Counted from the stretch's first letter, positions 7,399 through 15,788 are shown. The stretch is DNA of 18,902 nt from JAVBMU01 sp031552185 (GCA_031552185.1 JAVBMU010000002.1:1-18902), one strand, 5' to 3'. The notes: generated by a model not told the origin, from the sequence alone. Made by a program: numbers and translations.

Positions 7399-8092
7399 GT
7401 CCGAAGTGCGGTCTCGCCGAAGGGCGAATAGAAACTACGATGATGCCTGTTGTAACGGCTGCGACAGCACGGTCCGAAGTGCGGTCTCGCCGAAGGGCGA
7501 ATAGAGACACGATGATCGCGGCGACAGCGACAAATGTCGTTGGTCCGAAGTGCGGTCTCGCCGAAGGGCGAATAGAGACCCAGCCCGAGAGACCGGACGA
7601 TCTCATCGGTGAAAGGTCCGAAGTGCGGTCTCGCCGAAGGGCGAATAGAGACATTGCCGACCAGCGTGGTTATGTGGTTCAGACGACAGAGTCCGAAGTG
7701 CGGTCTCGCCGAAGGGCGAATAGAGACCTGAGCGGTGGCAACGATAGGGCCACATCTGGTGTGAGTCCGAAGTGCGGTCTCGCCGAAGGGCGAATAGAAA
7801 CACGGTCGGCGTGACTGCTGGCTTCGGCTGAGGCGACGCGTCCGAAGTGCGGTCTCGCCGAAGGGCGAATAGAAACCCGGATCGTTTCGTCGGTCAACGG
7901 CTCTGTCGTGTCCGAAGTGCGGTCTCGCCGAAGGGCGAATAGAAACGCCCAGATCAGGTCCTGACGGTGGGCGCGGTTCTGGTCCGAAGTGCGGTCTCGC
8001 CGAAGGGCGAATAGAAACCCATGGCCACGACTGGCTCGGTCTATGATCTCAGCCAGTCCGAAGTGCGGTCTCGCCGAAGGGCGAATAGAAAC
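7399..8092 (+). CRISPR. CRISPR array 2 (10 repeats, 9 spacers)
   Basis: The 37-bp repeat family is the same as in array 1, in the same orientation. Starts are 7399, 7472, 7543, 7616, 7691, 7765, 7840, 7910, 7982 and 8056; spacers are 33-38 bp. Repeats 2-5 (7472-7727) end ATAGAGAC instead of ATAGAAAC, while repeat 1 and repeats 6-10 have the standard ending; the change falls in the predicted 8-nt crRNA handle. The last repeat is intact and is followed directly by a toxin gene remnant with no degenerate terminal repeat. Both arrays are presumably processed by the single Cas6. Confidence 0.98.
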
Positions 8093-8287
8093 CCCCCGAG
8101 CAACGCATTGATCGACGACATCTGCGGGGACGACCCCTTTAACGGGATCGGGAAGCCAGAGATGCTGCGAGCGAACCTGTCCGGGTTGTGGTCGCGCCGG
8201 ATTACAGACGAGCACCGGCTCGTGTACTTCGTGCAGGGCGACGACCTCGTGCTGGTCACGGCCCGCTACCACTACGACCGAACGTAG
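8093..8287 (+). pseudogene. yoeB: 5'-truncated YoeB-type toxin gene
   Basis: The codons after the last repeat give NALIDDICGDDPFNGIGKPE, a WSRRITDEHRLVYF segment and a final TARYHYDRT. This is the C-terminal two thirds of the Txe/YoeB mRNA interferase family. The residues equivalent to the catalytic Glu (in KPE), Arg (in EHR) and terminal His-Tyr (YHY) of E. coli YoeB are all present. About 25 N-terminal residues are missing, replaced by the CRISPR repeat. The frame is open back through the repeat to an ATG at 8021 inside the last spacer, which would give an 88-residue chimera, but no ribosome site supports this. No antitoxin (YefM-type) gene is visible. It is probably a remnant left where the array sits next to an older toxin-antitoxin locus. 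Confidence 0.85.
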
Positions 8288-8309
8288 GCGAGTCACCTCT
8301 GCCCCGACG

Positions 8310-8332
8310 CCGGGCGTAGCGCCGGCGCCCGG
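8310..8332 (+). terminator. GC-rich hairpin after yoeB remnant
   Basis: CCGGGCG (8310-8316) can pair perfectly with CGCCCGG (8326-8332) around a 9-base loop, 22 bp after the toxin remnant stop. There is no T-tract, as is common for actinomycete terminators. It could end array 2 transcription before the effector operon. This is a structural call only. Confidence 0.4.
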
Positions 8333-8417
8333 ACCGCCGCCCGACCGATCAACACGCCGGCCACTCGGTGGGACGAATCGGACTTGCATGCGTAGAATTG
8401 CCGCCTGACCGACAGAT

Positions 8418-8431
8418 TGGGCTTATGCCCA
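8418..8431. promoter_or_regulatory. Inverted repeat before effector operon
   Basis: TGGGC-TTAT-GCCCA is a perfect 5-bp inverted repeat starting 37 bp upstream of the first effector gene ATG and 20 bp downstream of a TAGAAT that resembles a -10 box (8393-8398). It could be an operator or an mRNA hairpin in the 5' leader. No matching -35 box was found, so the promoter itself is uncertain. Confidence 0.25.
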
Positions 8432-8454
8432 GCGAGGGGCCTCGGAGGTCATGC

Positions 8455-10578
8455 ATGGCACGCGGTGACAGATTCGTCAACCCCTTCACGTTTGTCCCCC
8501 TGAGCGGCACGTCGGCCCGGTCCGCGCCGCCGGGCCACGCCCCGAACCACGCCGAGGCTGCCACGAGGTACTCCGGCCATCTGACGGTCACGTGGACGTG
8601 CGAGACTCCGCTGCTCCTGCCTGCCGAGGTCGCCAGGGAGGCCCGGCGCAACGGCCCGCCGGGCGCCCCGGCGACGGTCCGCCTCCCCGGCTCGTCGGTG
8701 AAGGGCGCGGTCCGCTCGGTGCACGAGGCGATGTTCAACGGCTGCCTGCGGGTGTTCGACCCGACGTTCCGCCCGGCGTATCGGGATTCGCTCGCGCCGG
8801 ACCTCCTGGAAAGCTGGCGACTCGCGGTGGTCACGGCGGCGCGAGACGGCCGCCCCACCAAGGTCAGAGTGTGCGAAGGCGAGCCGGTGTGGATCGAGGC
8901 GACCGGGCTGCTCGCGGAGTACCAGCGCCGCGAGCGGTCGATCCCGATGACGGGCGACGTGATCACGTACGGCGACCGCCCCGAGGAGGGCGTGAATCGC
9001 AAGGAGATCCGCTCGCTGCTCGCGCTTGAGCAGGTGATGATCCCCAACCGGGACGATGTCGCGAGCGAAACCTGGTGGGACGACCGCGCGCAAGAGCGCG
9101 CGTCGGTGGTCCTGGTCACGGACACGGCGGCCCGCAGGGATTTCCGTAAGCTGCCCGACGGCCGCCGCGGCCGAGGCCGGGCGTACTGGGCGACCGGACG
9201 CATCGGCCGCGAGACGCTCGACGTCCCGGACGACGTCGCCGCCGGCTACGCCTACGCCTGCGCAGGCGCCCGGGACGTGACCAGCGCGAAGACCGAGGAG
9301 CAGGCGAAGGCCTGCGGCGAGAACGTCTTCGCGGAGGTCCAGTGGTGGGACAACACGACCGGCCGGTACTTCCGCGGCGGCAACCGGACGGTGGTCGCCC
9401 GTCGGATGAAGGTGACCGGCTATCTACACCCGGGCGCCGTCGTCTGGATCCGCAGCAGCGGCACTGAGGTTACGGCCATCAAGGTGTCCTCGGCGTGGCG
9501 CACGGTCGTCCAGCCCGGTGCCGGCGTCAAGGGCCGGGGCTGGCAGGCCGCGACCGGTTGCGCTGACCGTGACCGCCTCTGCCCCTCGTGCGCGACCTTC
9601 GGGATGGTCGATAGCGAGGCCGACCGCGGCACCCGCCAAGGCTCGCACCAGGCCTACGGCGGGCACGTGCGCTTCGGCGAAGCCATCGCCGAGCAGGTTC
9701 GGCTCCAGGACATCACGCTCGCACCGCTCGGTACACCGAGCCCCGGTGCGGCCGGGATGTACCTGCAAGCGGCCAAGTCCGCGGGCGGCCCGCGCGGGCG
9801 CGGCGACATGCTGAGCCGCTGGGATTCGGATGCCGACAATGCCGGGCGCCGGGGTATCCGCGGCCGCAAGTTCTACTGGCATTCGGATCCGGACGAGCAG
9901 GCCCGGCACTGGCGGGAGCAGACCGACCGCCCGGTCCAGCCCCGTTATCAGGCGCGCCCGCATCACCAGGCCCGCACGGGCGGGATGCGCGGGGAGACGC
10001 GCCAACTCGTGCGTGCCGGGACCACCTTCACCCAACGGATCACTGTGGACGCCCTCGACTGGGTGGGCGTGGCCACGCTCATCTCGGCCCTCGACCCCAG
10101 CCGGGCGATCCGCGCCGTCCAACCGGAGTCGAACCGGGCGATCGCGCATCACCTCGGCGGCGGCAAGCCGTTCGGCCTCGGCACGGTGACCCCGGCGATC
10201 ACCGAAATCTCGCTGTGGCGCGGTGCGGACCGCTACACCGGCGGCGCGCCGGTGCCCGTCGCGGAGTTCGCCGCCGACATCCCGCGGATCGAGGCCCGGT
10301 GCTCGGACGTCCGCTCGAACATCGGCCAGGTCGCCATCGCGCTCGACCGGGCCGCCCTCGGCGAGGACCGTCACCTCGTCTGGTACCCGCCCAAGGGGAC
10401 GTGGGCCGACGTCGGCACCCAGCGCTTCGACGAGAGCTACGAGTTCTTCCGGGAGTACTCGGGCGAGCAGCTCGCGGGACCGAACCGGCCGTTCTTCCCG
10501 CTGCCGCCGTTGAGTCCGGCGCCCGGCAGCCAACGCCTGCCGAACGCCACCGGGCTGCGCGAGAGGGACCGCCGATGA
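8455..10578 (+). CDS. Type III RAMP protein of the TIGR03986-like family
   Basis: A 707-residue protein. The start MARGDRFVNPFTFVPL matches the FVNPYNFVPL opening I associate with the TIGR03986 group of type III CRISPR RAMP proteins. ATG 8455 has GGAGG 6 nt upstream; in-frame GTG 8368 and ATG 8425 give a non-conserved extension. RAMP marks are LPGSSVKGAVRSVHEA (77-92), a cysteine cluster C369, C376, C379 followed by ATFG (380-383) that resembles a zinc site, and a glycine-rich loop HHLGGGKPFGLGTV (565-578). The length suggests more than one RRM-like domain. It is probably a structural subunit of the interference complex and opens an operon in which the next four genes overlap by 4 bp each. 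A nuclease role of its own is not evident. Confidence 0.82.
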   Translation: MARGDRFVNPFTFVPLSGTSARSAPPGHAPNHAEAATRYSGHLTVTWTCETPLLLPAEVAREARRNGPPGAPATVRLPGSSVKGAVRSVHEAMFNGCLRVFDPTFRPAYRDSLAPDLLESWRLAVVTAARDGRPTKVRVCEGEPVWIEATGLLAEYQRRERSIPMTGDVITYGDRPEEGVNRKEIRSLLALEQVMIPNRDDVASETWWDDRAQERASVVLVTDTAARRDFRKLPDGRRGRGRAYWATGRIGRETLDVPDDVAAGYAYACAGARDVTSAKTEEQAKACGENVFAEVQWWDNTTGRYFRGGNRTVVARRMKVTGYLHPGAVVWIRSSGTEVTAIKVSSAWRTVVQPGAGVKGRGWQAATGCADRDRLCPSCATFGMVDSEADRGTRQGSHQAYGGHVRFGEAIAEQVRLQDITLAPLGTPSPGAAGMYLQAAKSAGGPRGRGDMLSRWDSDADNAGRRGIRGRKFYWHSDPDEQARHWREQTDRPVQPRYQARPHHQARTGGMRGETRQLVRAGTTFTQRITVDALDWVGVATLISALDPSRAIRAVQPESNRAIAHHLGGGKPFGLGTVTPAITEISLWRGADRYTGGAPVPVAEFAADIPRIEARCSDVRSNIGQVAIALDRAALGEDRHLVWYPPKGTWADVGTQRFDESYEFFREYSGEQLAGPNRPFFPLPPLSPAPGSQRLPNATGLRERDRR

Positions 10579-12215
10579 CCGTCTACATCACCGTCGGCGC
10601 CCGCCGGATCCAGTCCTGGATGGTCCGGACCCCGATGCTCGCGCTGGTCCGGGGCGCCTCCCGCGCGTTGGCTGCGGCGACGACGCCGGTCGGGACCGGG
10701 GACGCCAAGCAAGACCGCCTCGCGGCGTGGCTGGTCGCGGAATTCGGGGATCGGGTCCGCGTGGTCGACGACGTCGGCCGCGTCAGCGGCCGGGTGGTTC
10801 TCGCCCTCGCCGAGCCCGACGCCGATCCCGACGCCCGCCGTCGGGCGGCCCGCGCCGTCGCCGAACGGCTGGCCGCCTACCTCCAACTCGAATTGCCCGG
10901 CCTGGAATGGGGCGTGCAGGTCCGCGAGGCGGCGTCGGCGGCCGAGGCCATCGCCGCGGACCACGGCGCGGGCAGCGCCGGGACGCTCTCTCTCACCCTG
11001 CTCCCCACCGGCGGCGACGTCCCGCTCGCGAGCGCCTGCCAAACGTGCGAACTGGAGCCGGCGGTGACTGGGCAGACCATCCCGGTCGGCACCGGCCCGG
11101 GCGCCGAGGAGCGCCGCATCGGCCGCGACTGCTTCGCCCGGTGGACCGCCAAGCCGCCGGAGACCAGCGACCCGCCCCCGGGCACCCTCGTCGAGGCAAC
11201 CAAGATCGAGGACCTCGCCCGCCTCGGCGCACCCGCGGACGACAGCCGCTCCTTCCGGGAGAACCGCGAGCTGAACCATGTGGCGACCATCTGCGCGGAC
11301 GGCAACCGGATGGGCGCGGCCTTCGCCGAATTCGGCGCCTTCCCCGTTGCTTTCCGGGAGTCCGCGGTGCGGGCGGTCGACGACGCCGTCCACTTCGCCG
11401 TCCGGCGCGCCCGCGACCGGACGGTGGCGAGCTCTCCCCCCGCACCGAAGTACTTCCCGGACCTGCCGCACTACCTGGGCGGCGACGACATCCTGGTCAC
11501 GGTGGCCGCGCGGTACGCCTGGCGCTACGCCATCGCGCTCTGCGAGGAGTTCCGCACCCAACTGGCGCTCGCCTGGCGCGCCACGGCCCACCGGTACCTC
11601 GACCCGGCGCAGCGGTCGCGCGTGGACGAGTTGGCCGAGACCGTCGGGCTCGGCGTCGGGATCGCCTTCACGCACCAATCGCACCCGTTCTCGGACGCCT
11701 TCCAGCATGGTGAGCGCGCGCAGGCCGAGGCCAAGCGCGGCGCGCGCGGGCAGTTCGCCGCAATCAGTTGGGTCGACCTCACCGCGGAGGATCGCGTCCC
11801 CGCCGGCCGCTGGGCGGCCGTCGGCCACCTCGTGGCACAGCTCGATCTCACCGACCGGCGCCTGGGTGACCAGCCCGGCACCGGCGCGAACCCCGACGAG
11901 GTCCAGCGATGGCGGCAGGGCTCGCTGCTGCTCGACCTGCCCGACGGCGCGGAGGGTTCGGGCGACGGCGTCGGCTGGACCAACTCGCAGCGCGCCCGCG
12001 TCGCGGAAATCCTGCGCGACGGTTGGCCCGCCGAGGCGCGCCGGCGGCCCCGCGCGGAGGTGGACCGGGAACTGGCCGGACAGCTCCGGGACTGGTCGGC
12101 CCGCGCCGGCGACCGGCTGTGGGGACCCCTGGCCTCGGGCCGGGGCGCGACCAATGCCGACGTCGCGGACCTCGCCGACCTCCTCAACCGGCAAAGGTGG
12201 TGGCCCCAGCCATGA
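10575..12215 (+). CDS. cas10: Cas10 large subunit lacking the HD nuclease domain
   Basis: A 546-residue protein, short for Cas10. It begins directly with the first palm domain (MTVYITVGARRIQSWMVRTP, then LVRGASRALAAAT), so there is no N-terminal HD domain. A putative zinc element follows with C155 and C158 (ACQTCE) and C186. The palm-1 motif ICADGNRMG lies at 239-247, and the palm-2 cyclase motif LGGDDILV is at 301-308, with GGDD at 302-305. The intact GGDD predicts synthesis of cyclic oligoadenylates when the complex binds target RNA. Subtype III-D is known for HD-less Cas10 together with Csx10, which fits this operon. The ATG overlaps the upstream stop (ATGA), and the stop overlaps the next ATG in the same way. 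Without HD, DNA cleavage by Cas10 itself is not expected. Confidence 0.92.
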   Translation: MTVYITVGARRIQSWMVRTPMLALVRGASRALAAATTPVGTGDAKQDRLAAWLVAEFGDRVRVVDDVGRVSGRVVLALAEPDADPDARRRAARAVAERLAAYLQLELPGLEWGVQVREAASAAEAIAADHGAGSAGTLSLTLLPTGGDVPLASACQTCELEPAVTGQTIPVGTGPGAEERRIGRDCFARWTAKPPETSDPPPGTLVEATKIEDLARLGAPADDSRSFRENRELNHVATICADGNRMGAAFAEFGAFPVAFRESAVRAVDDAVHFAVRRARDRTVASSPPAPKYFPDLPHYLGGDDILVTVAARYAWRYAIALCEEFRTQLALAWRATAHRYLDPAQRSRVDELAETVGLGVGIAFTHQSHPFSDAFQHGERAQAEAKRGARGQFAAISWVDLTAEDRVPAGRWAAVGHLVAQLDLTDRRLGDQPGTGANPDEVQRWRQGSLLLDLPDGAEGSGDGVGWTNSQRARVAEILRDGWPAEARRRPRAEVDRELAGQLRDWSARAGDRLWGPLASGRGATNADVADLADLLNRQRWWPQP

Positions 12216-12781
12216 CCGTCACGCTCACCTTCACCATCACCTTCCACGGGCCCTTCGCCGTGGCGACCGGCGCGGCCGGCCTCGGGCTGCACGCCCCCAT
12301 CGACGGCGAGGTGCCGCTGCCGGGGTCGAGTCTCAAGGGGCTGCTGCGCGCGCAGGCCGAGACCGTGTTGGGCCTCACCGCCACGCACGTGGCCGCCGTC
12401 TTCGGCCTGCCCCGCCGGCCGTCCCCGTGGGCGTTTGTGGACGCGGGCCCCGACCACAAGTGGATCACCGACCGCCAGGCCCGGATCAAAGTCGACGATG
12501 AGGGCGCCGTCGAGCCCGGCGCGCTCCAACTCGGCGCCCAGGCGTGGGCGCGCACGGCCACGTTCGACGTCGAACAAATCGCACCCATCGCGGCCGACAA
12601 CCTGCCCCGGCACGAATTGATCCTGCACGCCGCGGCCCGGTCGGTCAGCGCGCTGGGCGGGGGCCGACGGCGCGGCGCGGGTTGGGTGAGCATCGCCCGG
12701 ACGGACGTCCCCTGGACCTCCGCCGACACCAGGGCACTGATCGCCCTGCGCGAGCGAGCCGGAGCGGAGGCCGGTCGATGA
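12212..12781 (+). CDS. Cas7-like (Csm3-type) RAMP subunit
   Basis: A 189-residue single-domain RAMP protein. Visible marks are the first strand TVTLTFTITFHGPFAVATG, the PGSSLKGLLRAQAE motif (37-50), an AAVFGLP element (61-67), and a glycine-rich loop ALGGGRRRGAGWVSI (147-161). This is the Csm3/Cas7 pattern of the backbone that wraps the crRNA and cuts target RNA every 6 nt. The stretch ARIKVDDEG (90-98) sits where the family has its thumb region. Backbone subunits usually carry a catalytic Asp near residue 30; D31 (APIDGEV) is the only nearby candidate and is not proven. ATGA overlaps join it to cas10 and csx10. Confidence 0.85.
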   Translation: MTVTLTFTITFHGPFAVATGAAGLGLHAPIDGEVPLPGSSLKGLLRAQAETVLGLTATHVAAVFGLPRRPSPWAFVDAGPDHKWITDRQARIKVDDEGAVEPGALQLGAQAWARTATFDVEQIAPIAADNLPRHELILHAAARSVSALGGGRRRGAGWVSIARTDVPWTSADTRALIALRERAGAEAGR

Positions 12782-14343
12782 GGACATACCCCTTCACCCT
12801 GGAGGCGCGGGGCCGGATCTCGGCGGCGGCGGCGGCCGGCGTCGGGAACTTCATCGACGCCCACACCATCCTGCCCGGCACCACGCTCCGCGGCGCATTG
12901 GCCGCGGCCTGGTGGCTCGCCCGCGCCGGGCAGGTCGACGACGCCCAGGACCGACTCAACCAGCTCTTCGAGCGCGACCTGATCGTGCACCAGGCGGTCC
13001 CCCATGGCGCCGTGCTGCACGCGGCCTGCGAGCTCCGCTGCAAATACGAGTCGGGCACCCCGCCGATCGACCTCGCCCTCGATCTGCTGCGAGGCGCGGC
13101 CGCGGCAGAGCACCAGGCCTGCCCGCGCGACCTGCGTGGCGAGGCGTCCTGCGGCTGCCGGGGCGGGTTCGGCAAGGGTTGGATCACCGGCGTCGCGACG
13201 GTGGTACGGACCTCGGTGCGGCTGGGCGAGGACGGCCGCGCGGCGGAGGGGAACCTGTTCAGCCGCACCATGGTCGATCGCGGAACGGAGTACGACGGGC
13301 GGGTCCTGGTGCGGCCAGGCGCCGTGCTCGATCCGGCCGACGACGCCTGGTTGCGCGGCAGCTTCCAGTTGCGCATCGGCGGCCGACGCAGCGTGCTCGG
13401 GGCGGCCCGCTACCGGGCGGCGGCACCGGCGGCGGCACCGGCGGCGGCACCGGCGGCGGCACCGGCGGCGGCACCGGCGGCGGCCGGGCCGCATGAGACC
13501 GCGCCGACCGGGGCCGGATCGGCCGAGTTGGGGCCGGACCTGCGGCAACTCGCCCGGGAGGACGGACGCGCCGTGCTGCGCCTGCTGTCCCCCGCGGTGA
13601 TCGTCGACGACTTCGGCGCGCCGTGCGTCGACGACGCCGGAGTCGCCGCGGAGTTCCGACGGCTGCTCGGGGAGGGCATCGCCATCGAGCGGGCGTGGGT
13701 CCGGACGCAGACCGTGACCGGCTGGCACGCCCGGTCGAGCCTTCCGCGCCCCGCGGAGCGCGCCGCCGCCGCCGGCTCGACGTGGCTGCTGAGCGGCGTC
13801 CCCGCCGACGCCCGCGAGCGCCTGGCCGAGGGGATCGGTTTGCGGACCGCCGAGGGGTACGGCGAGATCCTGGTCATCGAGACCGAGGCCGACGCCCGGC
13901 CCCCGCTGGTCCGCCCCGAATCGGATATCCCCTCGCGGCCGGCGCCGGGTGCGCAGCCGGTGCAAGCGTCGGGGACCCAGCAGGCGGGGCCGCCGGGCGC
14001 GCAGCAGGCGGGGCCGCCGGGCGGCGAGCCGGCGCCGGTGCCCCTCGCCACGGAGCGGAAGATCCCGTCGTCGGTCGCCGCGTTCATCGACGCGGTGCCG
14101 ACCGAACAGCGGCGCACCGCGTTCCGTCGGGCGGCCTGGCACCTGCGCAACCTCGCCGACCTGCCGCCGGCCGCCCGAACCGCCGTCCGGCCCGCGAAGG
14201 CGTCCCTCGCCGTCTCGGAACCGTGGGCGATCGCCATGCCGGAACGCGCCCGCCGAGCGCTGCGCACGCTCATGACCGAGGAGCAGGACCTTGCCCGCGC
14301 CCGGCTGGCGCTGGACCACGAAATCGGGGAGGTCGGGCGATGA
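12778..14343 (+). CDS. csx10: Csx10-like (Cas5-group) RAMP subunit
   Basis: A 521-residue protein. The N-terminal half has HTILPGTTLRGALAAAWW (29-46) and a cysteine set typical of Csx10: C84 and C88 (AACELRCK), C115 (ACP), and C125 with C127 (SCGC), followed by GGFGKG. The second half has TVTGWHARSSLPRP (312-325), a GSTWLLSG segment and GIGLRTAEGYGEI (352-364), the Csx10 glycine-rich signature. Csx10 is the Cas5-like subunit that marks subtype III-D, placed at the crRNA handle end. An alanine-proline linker (214-236) separates the two halves, and a Gln/Pro/Gly-rich linker (about 385-422) precedes a helical C-terminal tail rich in Arg and Ala (about 430-521) that I do not recognise. That tail could serve as a small-subunit substitute, but this is speculation. 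Confidence 0.82.
   Translation: MRTYPFTLEARGRISAAAAAGVGNFIDAHTILPGTTLRGALAAAWWLARAGQVDDAQDRLNQLFERDLIVHQAVPHGAVLHAACELRCKYESGTPPIDLALDLLRGAAAAEHQACPRDLRGEASCGCRGGFGKGWITGVATVVRTSVRLGEDGRAAEGNLFSRTMVDRGTEYDGRVLVRPGAVLDPADDAWLRGSFQLRIGGRRSVLGAARYRAAAPAAAPAAAPAAAPAAAPAAAGPHETAPTGAGSAELGPDLRQLAREDGRAVLRLLSPAVIVDDFGAPCVDDAGVAAEFRRLLGEGIAIERAWVRTQTVTGWHARSSLPRPAERAAAAGSTWLLSGVPADARERLAEGIGLRTAEGYGEILVIETEADARPPLVRPESDIPSRPAPGAQPVQASGTQQAGPPGAQQAGPPGGEPAPVPLATERKIPSSVAAFIDAVPTEQRRTAFRRAAWHLRNLADLPPAARTAVRPAKASLAVSEPWAIAMPERARRALRTLMTEEQDLARARLALDHEIGEVGR
13417..13485 (+). repeat. 12-bp tandem repeat encoding an (AAAP)n linker
   Basis: Five perfect copies of GCGGCGGCACCG and a partial sixth lie in frame in csx10 and encode AAAP units between its two RAMP halves. 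The repeat number is a multiple of three bases, so slippage would change linker length without breaking the frame. Confidence 0.9.
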
Positions 14344-15788
14344 TCCGCACGCTCTACCGGGTCACCATCGCGATCGAGGAGCCGTGGGGCGTCGGTGGGG
14401 TGCCCGACTCGGACGGCATCGGGTTGCCGATCCTCCTCGATCGCCGGCCGGGCGTCGGGGACACCCCGTACCTGCCGGCGACCTCGCTCGTCGGCTCGCT
14501 GCGCCGGCACCTCGACGACGTCGCGGCCCACCGGCCGAGCCGGTATAGCCCGCTCGACGCCGAACGAGTAGCGGCCACCGATACCGGTGCGACCCCGGAG
14601 TCGGCACCGGACCCGGAGTCGGCGCCGGACCCGGAGCGGGAGCCGCCCCGGACCTGGGTCACAGACCTGCTCGGCTTCGGCGACCCGAAGCCCAAGGCGT
14701 ACTCCTCCCGGCTGGAAATCACCGCGCTCGGCACCCGGATCCGAGCCGATGCGGCACTCGGCGAGGGCGCCCCCGCCCCGGCCATCGCCACCCGAGGCGC
14801 CACGGCGATCAACCCCGGCTACCGCGCCGCACGGGACAAATCGCTGCGCAAGGAGCGGGTGGTCGCGGCAACGCCGGAGAATCCGACGGTAGTGGAGTGG
14901 TATCTCGAAAGCCCGGAAACCGAGAATGCCGACCTCATCGCGGCGCTGCGCTCGTGGCGGCCCGTCGTCGGACGCCGGCGCAGCACCGGTCGCGGCTCGG
15001 CTCGAGTGACCGCCGTCGAACACCTCACGCTCGACCTGGGCGACGCGGACGACCTGCACTGGTGGCTGACCGATCGGCACGGGTGGCTGACGGGCGGCGA
15101 CGCGGGTCGGGACGACGTCGCGCGCAAGATTGGCGACCCCGACCCGGCAACGGCCGGCCCGACCGAGATCGTGGCGGGCTTCAGCGTGGTCGATGCGCTC
15201 CACGTCGGGACCGGTCTGACCGAGGACAAGGCCCAGGCGGAGACGACGAAAGCGCTCGAGATCGTCCGGGCGGACGACCGACCGGACTCGGTGCCGATCA
15301 TTCCGGGCAGTTCCTGGAAGGGCCTGTTCCGGTCGCGGATCGAGCACATCGCCGCGCTCCTGGGCGGCTCGGCGCCCGACGGCGGCCCGTGGGACGCGTT
15401 CATCGCGCGCCGGTTCGGGCCGGCCTTCGGCGATCGGAGCGCGGCCGGGGACCTGGGCGCCGCCGGCGGTCGCCGGGGCGACCTCGTCTTCGCCGACTCC
15501 CGGTTCGAGTCGGCCGAGACCTTCGACCGCACCCACGTCGCCATCGACCGCTTCACCGGCGGCGCCCGCGACCAGGCGCTCTACACCGTGCGCGCCGTGC
15601 CGCCGGGCGCCCGGGCGACGCTGCGCATCCGCGGGGTCGGGGCCGGCGACCGCGCCCTGCTCCAGTGGGTGATGCAGGACCTGCACGAGGGGCTGATCGG
15701 CGTGGGCGGCATGACCTCGCGCGGCTACGGCACGATCGCCTTCGACTTACCGCCCGAGCCGACGCCCCTGACGGGAGCCTCATCGTGA
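14340..15788 (+). CDS. Double RAMP protein (Cas7-Cas7-like fusion)
   Basis: A 482-residue protein with two RAMP modules. Module 1 (about 1-225) shows YLPATSLVGSLRRHL (44-58) and a glycine/arginine loop VVGRRRSTGRGSARV (209-223). Module 2 (about 270-470) shows VVDALHVGTG (283-292), IIPGSSWKGLFRSRIEH (320-336), HVAIDRFTGGARDQALYTV (399-417) and GVGGMTSRGYGTIAF (454-468). The IDRFTGGA element is typical of Cas7/Csm3-type backbone proteins. A Pro/Glu/Ala linker repeat (ESAPDPESAPDPE, 87-99) interrupts module 1. Fusion of backbone subunits occurs in subtype III-D variants. It would fill two positions in the complex and is ATGA-coupled to csx10 and GTGA-coupled to the next gene. Confidence 0.85.
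   Translation: MIRTLYRVTIAIEEPWGVGGVPDSDGIGLPILLDRRPGVGDTPYLPATSLVGSLRRHLDDVAAHRPSRYSPLDAERVAATDTGATPESAPDPESAPDPEREPPRTWVTDLLGFGDPKPKAYSSRLEITALGTRIRADAALGEGAPAPAIATRGATAINPGYRAARDKSLRKERVVAATPENPTVVEWYLESPETENADLIAALRSWRPVVGRRRSTGRGSARVTAVEHLTLDLGDADDLHWWLTDRHGWLTGGDAGRDDVARKIGDPDPATAGPTEIVAGFSVVDALHVGTGLTEDKAQAETTKALEIVRADDRPDSVPIIPGSSWKGLFRSRIEHIAALLGGSAPDGGPWDAFIARRFGPAFGDRSAAGDLGAAGGRRGDLVFADSRFESAETFDRTHVAIDRFTGGARDQALYTVRAVPPGARATLRIRGVGAGDRALLQWVMQDLHEGLIGVGGMTSRGYGTIAFDLPPEPTPLTGASS

Noticed and set aside
7436..7542. First two spacers of array 2 share ACGATGAT and GCGACAGC
   Set aside because: The shared words are short and the rest of the spacers differ; this does not show a common target.
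12184..15686. Very long - strand open frames (over 700 codons) under csx10 and the double RAMP
   Set aside because: They have no recognisable motifs, are Arg/Gly/Pro-rich, and lie opposite genes with strong family signatures; typical for this base composition.
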